A stretch of 31,566 bases of DNA from Welwitschia mirabilis (Eukaryota; Gnetophyta; Gnetopsida; Welwitschiales), in assembly GCA_051453625.1 (NCBI GenBank), contig JBOZIK010000001.1, positions 287,510,964-287,542,529 of the forward strand. Reading direction: 5' to 3'. The notes below the pieces were generated by a model that worked only from the letters and a program-made list of their open reading frames with translations, made no database searches and was not told the origin of the DNA. The position numbers and the translations under genes were made by a program. Shown in pieces: positions 12,601 through 24,600 of this stretch (its first letter is position 1; each line of letters starts with the position of its first letter).

Positions 12601-15600
12601 TTAGTCTGTAGACACAATGAATATTGAATCTTTAAATTACATTGGCTTCTTAGGTTTGAAAACCTGATGTAGATTAAAGTAATTGTAATCTTCCTCGAAT
12701 AACAAACATACGAAAAATAAAACTTCGGCAGTTAAACATGTTTGCAAATTATAACATTATCCTTTAATACGTCTCAGTGTAGGAATCATACTCTCTTTTA
12801 TGTACACTCAACAAGAAAATATACAATTTTGATTTTGATCTGTGTTTGTTCATTACTGTCATGTAACTTACAGCTACAGTTTCATGTACTTGGAAGCAAC
12901 ATACTTATGTAACAGTCAATTTTGGCTTCAAATATAGCTTTTCAGTAGCTTATTTGGAGACAAGACTTGTTTCTGTGGGCTAATTAGTGTGATTTTGGCA
13001 TAAGTGATTACTTCCTGCTTTAGAAAGGGATTTTTTTTTTTTTAAAAGTAAGTTATCTCATTGACAACCACATATTTAGTTCCTATTTTCTTAGAAGTGG
13101 TATGAGTATCGTGCTGCCTTGAGTTTTCTATCTTTTCATGATGTTCCCTTGTTTTAGGAGGTATAGAATTTTTACCACCTAAAGTCATCTTGCATGTGGG
13201 CCTTATGTTGTATACTTGACTTCTTTACATTCTCTTCATTTTATAGTCATGCTGTAGTGTAGTTTATCTGAAATAGTTTATGCTTAGTTTAAATTCCTTG
13301 CATACCGCTTTGGCAAAGGACTTCCTTTGGCATCTTACAGATTTTTATATGATTCTGGTGCAAAACTTGCCGTCAGTCAATCTCATACACGTGTGTATGC
13401 CCGCCACTTCAGTTTCCATGTATCGCCCCCAACAAAGATTCTCAAATAGTAAGTGTGTGCCACCTTGTAGGCATTTGAGAGAATGAATACTTAAGAGAAA
13501 AGTTTGATAAGTTTCTGAAATGACACTATCAGCAAGGAAATTCAGAAGCGCAAATATACTTTGTGGCAACAATGATTTCAGACACTTTCCTACAACTCCA
13601 TCCAATTCCATTCTTTTTTTTCTCGTTTTTTAAATGCAAAACACCAAAATGCAAAAATAAAAATTATTATTGAAAGAGAGCCTGCAAGTTTGTCCTATAG
13701 TGAAGAAGTTTTTGATAAAATTTACCTTGAAACTGTAACCTTGATCAATCAGGAACTGTTGCCTTTTTGTAGAATAATACATCTCCTGCACCTCAGAAAT
13801 TTTAAATAATAAGCATCTAACTCAATAAAAAAGGAAAGCACCCACAAGGAAAGCTTACCTGTGTGTCAGTGGAAACCAAAGAGTAGAAAAATGCATTATA
13901 CTCCTCTTTGCCACCAGCCATCCTATCCTGGTGTTTACCCTATTGACCAGAAAATCAAAAATGAGGATATTGTAATTAATCTCAAAATCCAAACTGAACT
14001 TCGAAGGATGCCAAGGAACACAACAGCGTAAAATATGAAAATAGATCTCCATCTTCAGAAAACCTTGCTATCTTGACTTAAGAAATCAAGAACAAAACCT
14101 TTTATCTGAGAAGTGTTCTGCATTCTTATTATAGGACATAACTTGATCCAATACAAAATAATATTAATGAAGCTGATATTTCCAAGAACCATTGCAAAAA
14201 TCTAAACATAACATTCCAGTCTTCTACACCATTCTTAGACAATCAAAAATTGTAAATATTTTCTGTGAAAAGTTTCTTTGTAACTGATCTCACAAACTGA
14301 TTTACCTTTGCTCGCAAAATACGTCCCAAACGTTGAGCCTCTTGACGCCGTGAACCAGCATGGGATGATATTTGAATTATTACGTTAGCTTCTGGAATAT
14401 CAATTGAGTTGTCTCCCACCTAAAACAAAGTTATTGACAAAGCTATTGTCAACAAAGTAAAGAGTGGAAATGGTTTAAAACAGTGTGGGACAAAGAGAAA
14501 ATTACAGCCAAAGTGCTCACCCTGATAATAAATATTAAATGAAGTATCCTGGATCCTTGAAACAGTTCGTATATTTAAATTTATCAATGTCACTTGGGAT
14601 ATAGAAATATCTCTTTCCAACCATTGACGTCCAAGGCAAATGGCGCTCAGCAAAATATTTCGCAGAGCTATCTGGTATTTTCATGCTGTAACAGTAGCAT
14701 ATGTCTTCATTGCCAAAATGCACAATGAAGCCAAATTTACTTTTTCCTCCTCTTCTTGTGTTTGAGTTGTACAAGTTGTTATCAAAAGAGGTTAACTTTA
14801 TAAAATTCCTTTTGTAGCAGTCGATCAATCAATAATTCAAAAGGAGTAATATTTTGTAAAATGTTTTAGGGTTTGTAGTCTATTGAAGGCTAGCAGCACT
14901 ATCCCCTTTAAAAGGGATATCGTAGCAATGCGAAAATGATGTAGCTGTTGCTAACCAATACTTTCAAACTTCTTAGAGCCCCCCAAAGCATCCCTGCTGT
15001 TCATGACTTGAAGTTCCTTATGGAGTTCAAGCAAAGACTAATGATGCCAGTAGGAGACAAACTTTAGCACCAGGTAACACTCCAAACGAATAGGCAATCT
15101 AAGCAAATGAAGCAGGTACTCAAAGATATGCCCTAGACTTACACAAGTAGCAAGCCCCAAAGTGAGGAAATGTCATTGTGCTTGGTGAGATTGAATATAA
15201 TCCGGATATGCATTGCCTCCACAGAAATAACCCCCTTCAAAGTGGTACAGTGAAAAAACTATGAAACATCCCTCTTGTAGGAAACCCAACAACGAGGAGG
15301 AGGAAATGTGAAGTGTGCTTGAAACTTGTAGAGGAGGCCATTTGGAAAACAAAAAAGAACCTTATAATTGCTGATGTTCATACATGAAGTAGGTTGACAG
15401 GAGAAAAAGGAGTCAAGATTTCAAAAAAGGCAAGCAACTGCTGCTAAGGATTAAGCTACAAAGGGCATTGCTAAAGGTCAAAGAAGTATGGTCAAATAAA
15501 CCCACTAGATAAAGGGCCCTTTCCAGTCCTCAAATTCATTGGCTAGGTCTCTTACAAGATTCGACTACCACCAGAATGGAATAAAGTGTATCTGGTGTTT

Positions 15601-18600
15601 TACATGACTATTCTACGGCTATACAACAAAGGTAGCATATTGTTCCACCAGAAGGCCAGCTAAAGAGGCTTTAGACTATTCATTTTGGCAGTGCCTTCCT
15701 AATAAGACCTAAGACTGGAAGAAATGTGCAAGCAATTATGAAACTACACTGTCTAGAACGTATTGATTAAATGGCAACCTACTGGAAATACTAACTGGAA
15801 GAGGGGAAAACCTAAGATCCACTTACCTGAACTGTCATAATAGCATGATTGTACCATTTTTAGGGAATAGAGATGAATCTAATACATAGGCTAGCACTAG
15901 GCAAGTAAACATGAATGATCTTCAAGTACGCTGTCCATTGGAGGAGGAAGTATTGTAACACCTTCAAATTGTTGTTTGTGTATTATGCAGATAATCATTT
16001 GCTAAATAGTCTCCGTAGCAGCCATTACATTGTAACTTTGTTACATTCTATAAATATTGTTTCCTTAATTGGTCATTAAGGAAACAAGCACTAGATTTTA
16101 ATTTTTAAAGGTACATTTAACACAATTAAGGTAGCCCCTTTCCATTGAGTTCCAAATAAGAGGGAAAAACCTTCAGATGGTCACAAGGGTACATTCAAGT
16201 GCATGACTATGCATCACTTAATATGCATGTGTGGGTCTACTTATGGCCTAACTAGTCATTTGCTTATGGAACCTGACAAACTCGTCCGACAGACAAAACA
16301 TAAATAATAATTACGCTGTGCTATTGACATAAACAACCAAGGAAGGATGTTGCCTGATTTCTATGCGGTTCAACTTAGCATTAAGAGCATTAAGGGATTC
16401 CAAATGAAGCAATAGCATGGAAATGCCGATAACATCAGGTCAAATGGAATATATAAGTTACAGAAGAACTCAAAAAAATATTAATTAGGAATCAAACCTG
16501 GTGTAGCTTTAGAGAAAGCGTCCTTTAAAAGGAAAAACGTGACTTCATAATTAGAATCTACTTTTATTAATGTATCCCAATTTGTGAGACATGACACCTT
16601 CTTTTTGAATGTCAGGAAATGGTTGAATCTAGAGGGATCACAATACCATGGGATCTATTCTCAGAGTTATTTTGTTTCCAGAAAGGGAGTGCCCCCATAA
16701 CTTCAACGCATGGGCCATAGCCAGCAACTACAAGTCATGGGTTGGGTGGCTCATCTCATGTTTGTTCAGTTCCATGATTCATAAGCCACCATTGCCTTTG
16801 CAAATTATTGTAACAATGCCTTTTGTACATGCATTTGTGGTAACTTCAAATATTCTGTTAGGTTCAAGATGACCAACACAAGTGCATTCATAACTTACCC
16901 TCACGATTTGCCAAGCATGATGGGCCTTTCTCTATAGTTGGAAAGAAATATTGTTCTACATTAGTGAAACCACTATGAAGGAGTTGAGTGGGATATCTTT
17001 GGGAAATTACAAGAGCTGTAGCTGCATCATAGACAACTTTGGATTCCTAGTATTTGCAAGGCATCAATTTTGATACTTTGTAGGGAAAACTTTTTAAATA
17101 AATCAGAGTATTATTTTATGTGAACATCTGATGATCCTAAAGCTTTCCTACACATTTTTATTTTAGCCTTTTTTTTTTTCCATGGGAGATGACCATTGTT
17201 TTTCAAGGCTACATATTTTGCCATATATTTAATAACTTCTAATCAAATCTTAAAGGATGTCATTTACACATTTTAATTTTAGTCTCTTCTTTTATAGGAA
17301 ATAACCATTGTTTTTCAAGCCTACATATTTTGTCAAATACTTAATATCTTCTAATCAAGTCTGAAAGATGTTATTTAATTATTTTTGTAATGTCCATTTT
17401 TAATAATAATAGGATGGAACTTATACAAGTAGACAATTATTTATAAACTATCAATATCCAAAGTAATAAAGAAGTCTTAAAATAAATTTAAAAACCGAGA
17501 TATGCAGACTTAATGCTATGTATTTACAGAAAGACTTAAAATTTTAAGGAATCCACATTTTTGCAGAATAAATATTTTCCTTTTTAGTGTGTTCCAAATT
17601 TTGGAATGTTAAAAATGTTTTTCGAGCCAGAAATCAATCCCAAAAGAACTCATAGAAAAATAACATGAGAAAGTTAGTTTGAAAATTGAAAGAGATGAGA
17701 AAAAGGATGCAAGTACCCAACGATAATAGCATGCCAAATCTCCACAGAAATTCCATTCCAGAAGGATTTTCCTTTACAAATCTTTTGAATTCATACTGCA
17801 GCCTTTCCTTTGTTTCTTTAGATGTTTTGTAAGATGAACGTGAGATGGTTATTTTAGGATGTCCATCAATCTGCCTTCACTGGAATAGCTTTCCTCTCCA
17901 ATACACACACAACCTCATAGAGGGCTTTGTATAGACATTCACTATAGTTAAGCCAATCTCTTACATCTTAGGAGCTTTGTGAATGCAGTTTTCCCCATCA
18001 TAAAATCTTCAAGACTGCTTCATCTCCTTTGAGTACTAAAGCACATTTGTTCGACAACTAAGCTTTTAAGAGTTTACTGTTTACCAAAATTTTGTTAAGA
18101 CATTGTCCATTTAGAAAATAATTTAGTTTACATCAATTATTATTTGAGAGGTTCTTTTCTGCATCATTGGAACTGTGTTCTGATTGTCTGTTGCCGATAT
18201 TGTTCAATCTTGGGATGCTACATCATTTCAACTCATCCTATTTCCTTCTGGAATCACGAGGGCCTCTGAATACTTTGCTGCTTGTTGCATCAAGTGAAAT
18301 GTTCTTGACCTAGTTTCCATCATTCAGTTATTCTTACCTTTTGAGAATCCGTTATCCTTCTTTCCCAGTTCTAATAGTTTTTTCGTTCACTGCAAAACTA
18401 CCCTCGTCTTATTTCTTTCCAGGTCTAAGCATTCTGTCTGCATTATTATTATGTAATTGCAATTCTTAGTATCGTTCTCAAAAGAATGTCATCCAAAAAT
18501 AGAATTTCACAAATTTCAGAATTCGTTATGGATGCAGGTTAACTATTTCTCATATTTACAGTGCTGTGCTGTAACCCCCACATTATATCTCCTAATGGCA

Positions 18601-21600
18601 TTATGCAGAGAGTGTGCAGAAGGCTGCAGTAGCAACCTTTTCAACATGTGAAAGCAGCCATGGTTTCTGCTATTGCCTTACGTGTGGCAAAGACGCTTGT
18701 ACTCTAGAATCTGAGAACAAAATCAAATCTACTGAGGAAAGAGGTTAACTTGGAGGATGTTTTCAGGGCGCTGCAACAGATTCAATGACCCGATTTTCTT
18801 ACTCAAATGAGAGTGTAAAACAATGATATGACTGCAGGTATACCAGATTTCAATTAGAAATCTCTTAATCTTCAATGTTTCAAGTCACAAACTGTTTGGT
18901 CCATAGTTGTGAAATGATGGTCTGAATCAGTTCCAGATCGTGATTCTCTCTAGGTCTCAAATGGGGGGCTCTATATCACAATCCAAGGCAATCCACTCTG
19001 CAGTGATCCAAAGCAATCTGCAATGGTCTAAAGAGATCTGCAAAGATCCAAAGAAATTTGCAGAGATCCAAAGAGATCTAAAAAGATCCAAAGAGATCTG
19101 CAAATATCTGAAGAGGTTCCCTATTTTTTGAGGTTCAAATGCAATAAATATATAGAATATTTTGATTATTTTGACATTCTCAATAGTTATAAACGGAACA
19201 ATAAGTAGGAAAACGTTTTCAAAGCTCTAAATTTTTATTTCAATTAAAGCTTAGATCGATCTCATTAAGTTTTAAATTCAGCTCAAAGGTTTTTCCATCT
19301 TAGCAATCCACAAAACACTCCAGAGCAATCCGGCAATCCAGAATTTCCAAATCAAAAAAAAGATCCATGGCCATCCAGCAATCCAGAATCTCCAATTCAA
19401 GAAAACGATCCAACATCCAATCCGCATTTTACAGCTATAGTTTGGTCCTATCCCTAACACCATTGTTTCGAAATCCTTTGGTGCACATACTTTCATTGGA
19501 AATCCTGGTAAACCTTAAATACTATGTGCAATCACGGCCAAGATTCTAGTAACCTCAAAGAGAATTACAGGCATAAAAAGAACTCTCAGGTGAAGTTTTG
19601 GCTCTTGAAAGACTATGGATCACACCGTTTGTATGCTCACTTGATATCGTAGGCTTTCAAACCTACAAAGTATCACCATTCTCAGACCATTTTCGCTAAG
19701 ATAGATGGTTCAAGCTTTGGGCTTTTGCTTGACTATGTGTTGTTCAAGTACTTCATCCACACATGTATTGGCACTGTGCTTCATTATCTGGTGCATGCAG
19801 AAATGAATGGGTATAACAAATTCTGAATTATTTATGCTATATGTGCACGTGCATCTACCTGGGCCTGGCCAATGAGTCCAGATAGGTAGGAATCCAGAGG
19901 CTTATCTAACTGATTAAAGATAAGGTTTTGGATTATGTGTCATGCAGCAAAGAAATTGATGGTTTTACTGCAGGAATAACAGTTAGAAGTGTTATTACCG
20001 TGGGGGTTGTTTTGGAGTGAAACCAAATCTTCCCTTGTATATTTAATTCCCTTTTATATCTTGATGCTATCCCCTCTTGTAATATTAAAATAAATAATAA
20101 TCATAGAATAGAGAAAAAGCGGGGAAAAAGATCTCGCTATCTAATTGTGACCTCACCTTATGTCAATGAAAAGTTAGGGTCTTAACCCTGAGGGACTTCT
20201 ATTTAAGGGGAAAGGGGAAAAGGGAAGGCATCAAATTCAAGGAACATGTTTGGAGATATGGTATTGCAGCCATTGCTGCGTTGCGACACCATGCTAACCT
20301 GTCAAGGAAGGATTGTATCCTAGGATTCTTGGTATGTAAAAGAGCTCTGCACTACTTCCATGGATGTAGGGTAGAAAGAGCCCAAACTACATAATAAACC
20401 TTTGGGGTAGAATCTAATGCCTATTTTCAATAATAATAGGATAAGAGTTATATAAGTCATCAATGATAGATAAATTACAATATCAAAATAACCAATAGGC
20501 TTTTAAAAAAGGTTTTAAAAAATAGCTACAACAGGTGCAGACTGCAGACTCAAGGTTACAAGACTTAAAAATTTAAGAAAGAAATAAACATTTCCCCCAA
20601 GAGAAATACTTTTCTTTTTATTAATGTTCCATCTTCTGGACCATTATAATTTCTTCATATTTATTCTAGCTTAATAAACAAACAAATAAATTGCATTCTA
20701 GTGAATGACCTTCATTTTTATTAATTAACATTATATTTAGGTATACGTTGAACATTACTGTTTTAAAAACTTAAAAAATCATTGCAAAATGGAGTTAATA
20801 GGACATGGCTTCATTGTTCTATACTTCTAGATGAGGTTTCGTTGCTCTAATTAAAGAGATACACATTGTTCACAAATTCAAATTATTCTAGCTTTTGCTT
20901 TCTTGGTTAGTATTAACTATTAAGGATACTATGTGTGAAGCATCTAACTAGAATATTAATGAAGGAAAGCATTTACAATGATCTAGACATCAAGTGGCTG
21001 GTTAGCATTTAAAATTTGAATATGGAAATGAACTTGCTTCGACCCAACATATGGCATCCAATTTAACTTGACCATTTTGAAAGATTCATAAGCATTTAGA
21101 AAACCATAAAGCAAGCGTTGCTGCTCACTGAATTGTGACTTACTATTTGTAGTTGATCAGGATGATAGTGTCTTAACTTGTAATATGAGAGGCATTCCTA
21201 CTGATGGGAACAGAAGAATCAGGCTGTCCTCTTCCAATGTGTGACCATGGAGGCTACCAAAGCAATACATTACCCTGGTTGGACAACGACTTCAGTAGTA
21301 TGAAAGGCAACAATTTACTACAGAAGTTCTTGTATTTACATTCTTATGGTGAGATTTACCTCTTTTCTACTTCAATGTATTACTTTGAAAGTTGTTACAG
21401 TCTCTTGGCATCTTCTATTAATTGTTGTGTTTCTTCTTTTCACAAATGGGAATCTAGACCAATTTTATCACCACTTACCATCCCAAAATGTATGAACAAA
21501 GTGAGAGGGTGAATACAGTGTTGGAAAGATCTCGTAAAATTTTGTGAATTTAGTAAGGCTTACACTGGAAAAAGTATCTCAACCTAATGGAGTTAGCATA

Positions 21601-24600
21601 CAATTGGAGTTTCGGGTGGAAGAAAGTATAATACATTCCTAATCTAGAAGCATGGAGACAGAAATCCCCACAAATGAACTCTAGCGGGTGGAGGTGACCG
21701 CAAAGTGAGTATAACAAAAGCTTTAAGAACCAGAAGACTAGTAAAATATGCAAAGTAGCAATGGACTAAGATTATATCATAAGACTTAGTATGACCAAAA
21801 ATGTGACCATAAAAGGTTGTTGCACAGTTACTCGAGTATGCCCAACTAAGCCCTAAATGGCATCGGCCTTCCATATTTTCAAAAGGATGGGTAGGGTAGC
21901 ATACAGATTTGAGTTGTCATAAGAAAATGACAAGGTTCATTCCATGTGAGTTTGCTGAAATCTATAAGAAGGTACAACTTGGTTCAACCTGAGCTGTCTA
22001 ATACATGGTGTATTTTTGGGGGAAAAAAAGAAAAAAGAAAAAAAGGTAAAATAATAAGGCAATAGGTCACGTCCAAAGTAATGAACAAGGCAAACAGTAA
22101 ACCTGGGGATAATCCTAGTACTAATAGCAGAAAATTCTAAGAAGCTAAATTGGTGGAATCTTGTAAAACTCCTATGTGGTCGACTAAATTATAATAATCT
22201 TATTACTGATTAATAAGTAAGATTCTAGTGTACCTCTTCAACTATCACGACTACTAATAATGTTCATAAGAAGAAGATTTGAGGAATGTGCTAAGGCAAC
22301 CAAAGCATGCAGGCACATGAAGCATGTATTTTTAACAAAAATATGTTTTTGCCAATGATGACTAAATAGGTATATGATAAATAAAATCAAGTGGCAATTT
22401 AAAGCCACAATGAAAAATAGGATATCTTCCATGAAAGGGCACTTAGAGTGCCCATCAAACAGTAGCTTGCAATAAAAAAGCAAGCAGTATTTGATTACCT
22501 ATCAAATGAGCAATTAAAGTCCTTGAACCACATGTCCATAATATACAGGAGTACAGGAGGCTTTATCTTGTGCTGCTACTACCGAGTGGAAGGCAGATAT
22601 GGAAGAGGAATGGAAATCTTTGCAAGACAATAAAACTTAGTTACTTTGCCCAAGGGGCACAAAGCTCTACATAGTAGGTGGATCTTTAGAACAAAAGAGG
22701 AGGCTGATGGGAAGAAGTGCTACAAGACCAGGTTGGTAGTAAAGGTTATGCCCAAAAGCCAGGCATTGATTTTACAGCAATCTTTCTCCTATTGTAAAGC
22801 ATTCATCAATAAGGATAGTTCTTTCTCTGGTTGCTTGCTTGGATTTAAAGCTAAGACAATTAGATGTTAAGACAGCATTTCTAAATGAAGACCTTGAAAA
22901 GATGTATTCACATTAGCCAAAGCAGTATTCAGACCAGCAAAGTTCTAATCTAGTTTGTAGGCTACGAAAGGGCTTGTATGGCTTGAAGCAAGCTCCCAGA
23001 CAGTGGTATAAAAGGCTTGATACATTCATGAGGCAACAGTCTTATCAAAGAAGTCAGTTTGACCATTGTATTTACTTCTCTTAAAGTGTTACAAGTAAAT
23101 TTGTCATTCTGCTCTTGTATGTAGATAACATGTTGGTTGCAGGGAATGATGTGACNNNNNNNNNNNNNNNNNNNNNNNNNNNNNNNNNNNNNNNNNNNNN
23201 NNNNNNNNNNNNNNNNNNNNNNNNNNNNNNNNNNNNNNNNNNNNNNNNNNNNNNNNNNNNNNNNNNNNNNNNNNNNNNNNNNNNNNNNNNNNNNNNNNNN
23301 NNNNNNNNNNNNNNNNNNNNNNNNNNNNNNNNNNNNNNNNNNNNNNNNNNNNNNNNNNNNNNAAGTTGTCAAAAAAAGATTGCCCACATTCAGATGAAGA
23401 ATTTGCTAAAGTTGAAAAGGTTTCTTACACTTCTGCAGTGAGATCTCTCATGTGTGCAATGGTATGTACTTGTCCTGATAGTGCTTATGCTATAGGAGTG
23501 GTTAGCAAATTTATGAGAAATTATGATTGCAATCATTGGCTTGTTGCTAAGTGGATTCTTAGGTATTTGAATGCAACACAAAAGGACTGCCTATGTTNNN
23601 NNNNNNNNNNNNNNNNNNNNNNNNNNNNNNNNNNNNNNNNNNNNNNNNNNNNNNNNNNNNNNNNNNNNNNNNNNNNNNNNNNNNNNNNNNNNNNNNNGGT
23701 GCTAAGTGGATTCTGAGGTATTTGAATGCAACACAAAAGGACTGCCTATGTTTTGGGAATGATGAGTTATCCATTCAAGGATTTGTGAATACAAATTTTG
23801 TAGCAAGCTCAGATAGTAGGTGTTCTTCTATTGGCTATGCATTCACGCTCGCAAGGGTAGCAATTAGTTGGTTGTCTCAGTTGCAACCATCAGTGAGTTT
23901 GTACACCACTAAAGCAGAATGTGTGGCATTACAGAAGCTTACAAGAAGATGATTTGGTTGTGCAAGTTTTTTGCTTCTCTTGGTTTAAAACAAGGCAAAT
24001 ATTATATGCTTTGTGACAATCAAGGTACAATACATCTTGCGAAGAATTCAACCTTTCATGCTAGGACAAAACACATGGATATCAGATTTCATTTTGTAAG
24101 AGATATTGTTGAATATGGATTGGTTATCATTGAAGAAATTCATACGAAGTTTAATGTTGTTGATTCTCTTACAAAGGTGGCGCCGTGGCGGTAATGGAGA
24201 AGCATAACTTCTATAAAGGAAAGCTTGGAATTGCGATAACCCGANNNNNNNNNNNNNNNNNNNNACTTTGAAGCAATACATCTCTCATGATCCTTGGAGG
24301 CTAGTCAAATTTGTCTTCAGGGAGAAGAACTGCTGGAGTCGAAGTCAAATCCTCTTTTGTATCTTTTATTTTGCCCTCGTTGTAGCACTTTGCAAAGTGT
24401 GTTTCCTTCTTTTATTAAAGGGAGGGGGGGTTGTTATATAAAGTCAATGTAAAATTAGGTTTGAACACACTCTTTGGGTATTGAGGACGGCTTGTGTCAT
24501 AGCTCTATTTTTTTCGAAATTTTAAAGAGCTCTGGATTGCTTCCGTGGATATTCCCCACATTGGGTTTCCCATGTAAAATTCCTTTGTGCTTTCTGCTAT

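Larger units (their letters stand above)
22523..24194 (+). pseudogene. Ty1/copia polyprotein remnant: reverse transcriptase and RNase H
   Basis: Copia pol blocks occur in order: [15 protein letters not shown] (from about 22590), [14 protein letters not shown] (from 22646), [27 protein letters not shown] (about 22850-22905), [14 protein letters not shown] (about 22970-23010), [18 protein letters not shown] (about 23100-23153), [73 protein letters not shown] and VVDSLTK. The active-site box YVDD reads YVDN (23118-23129). Stops and frameshifts interrupt it, including a 1-nt shift near 23928 inside RNase H. Two assembly gaps fall in it. It is antisense to XPB and cannot be active. Confidence 0.92.

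Noticed and set aside
13280-13611. Overlapping plus and minus open frames of 68 and 88 codons in intron 8.
   Set aside because: No domain, mutually antisense, no coding signature; probably chance.
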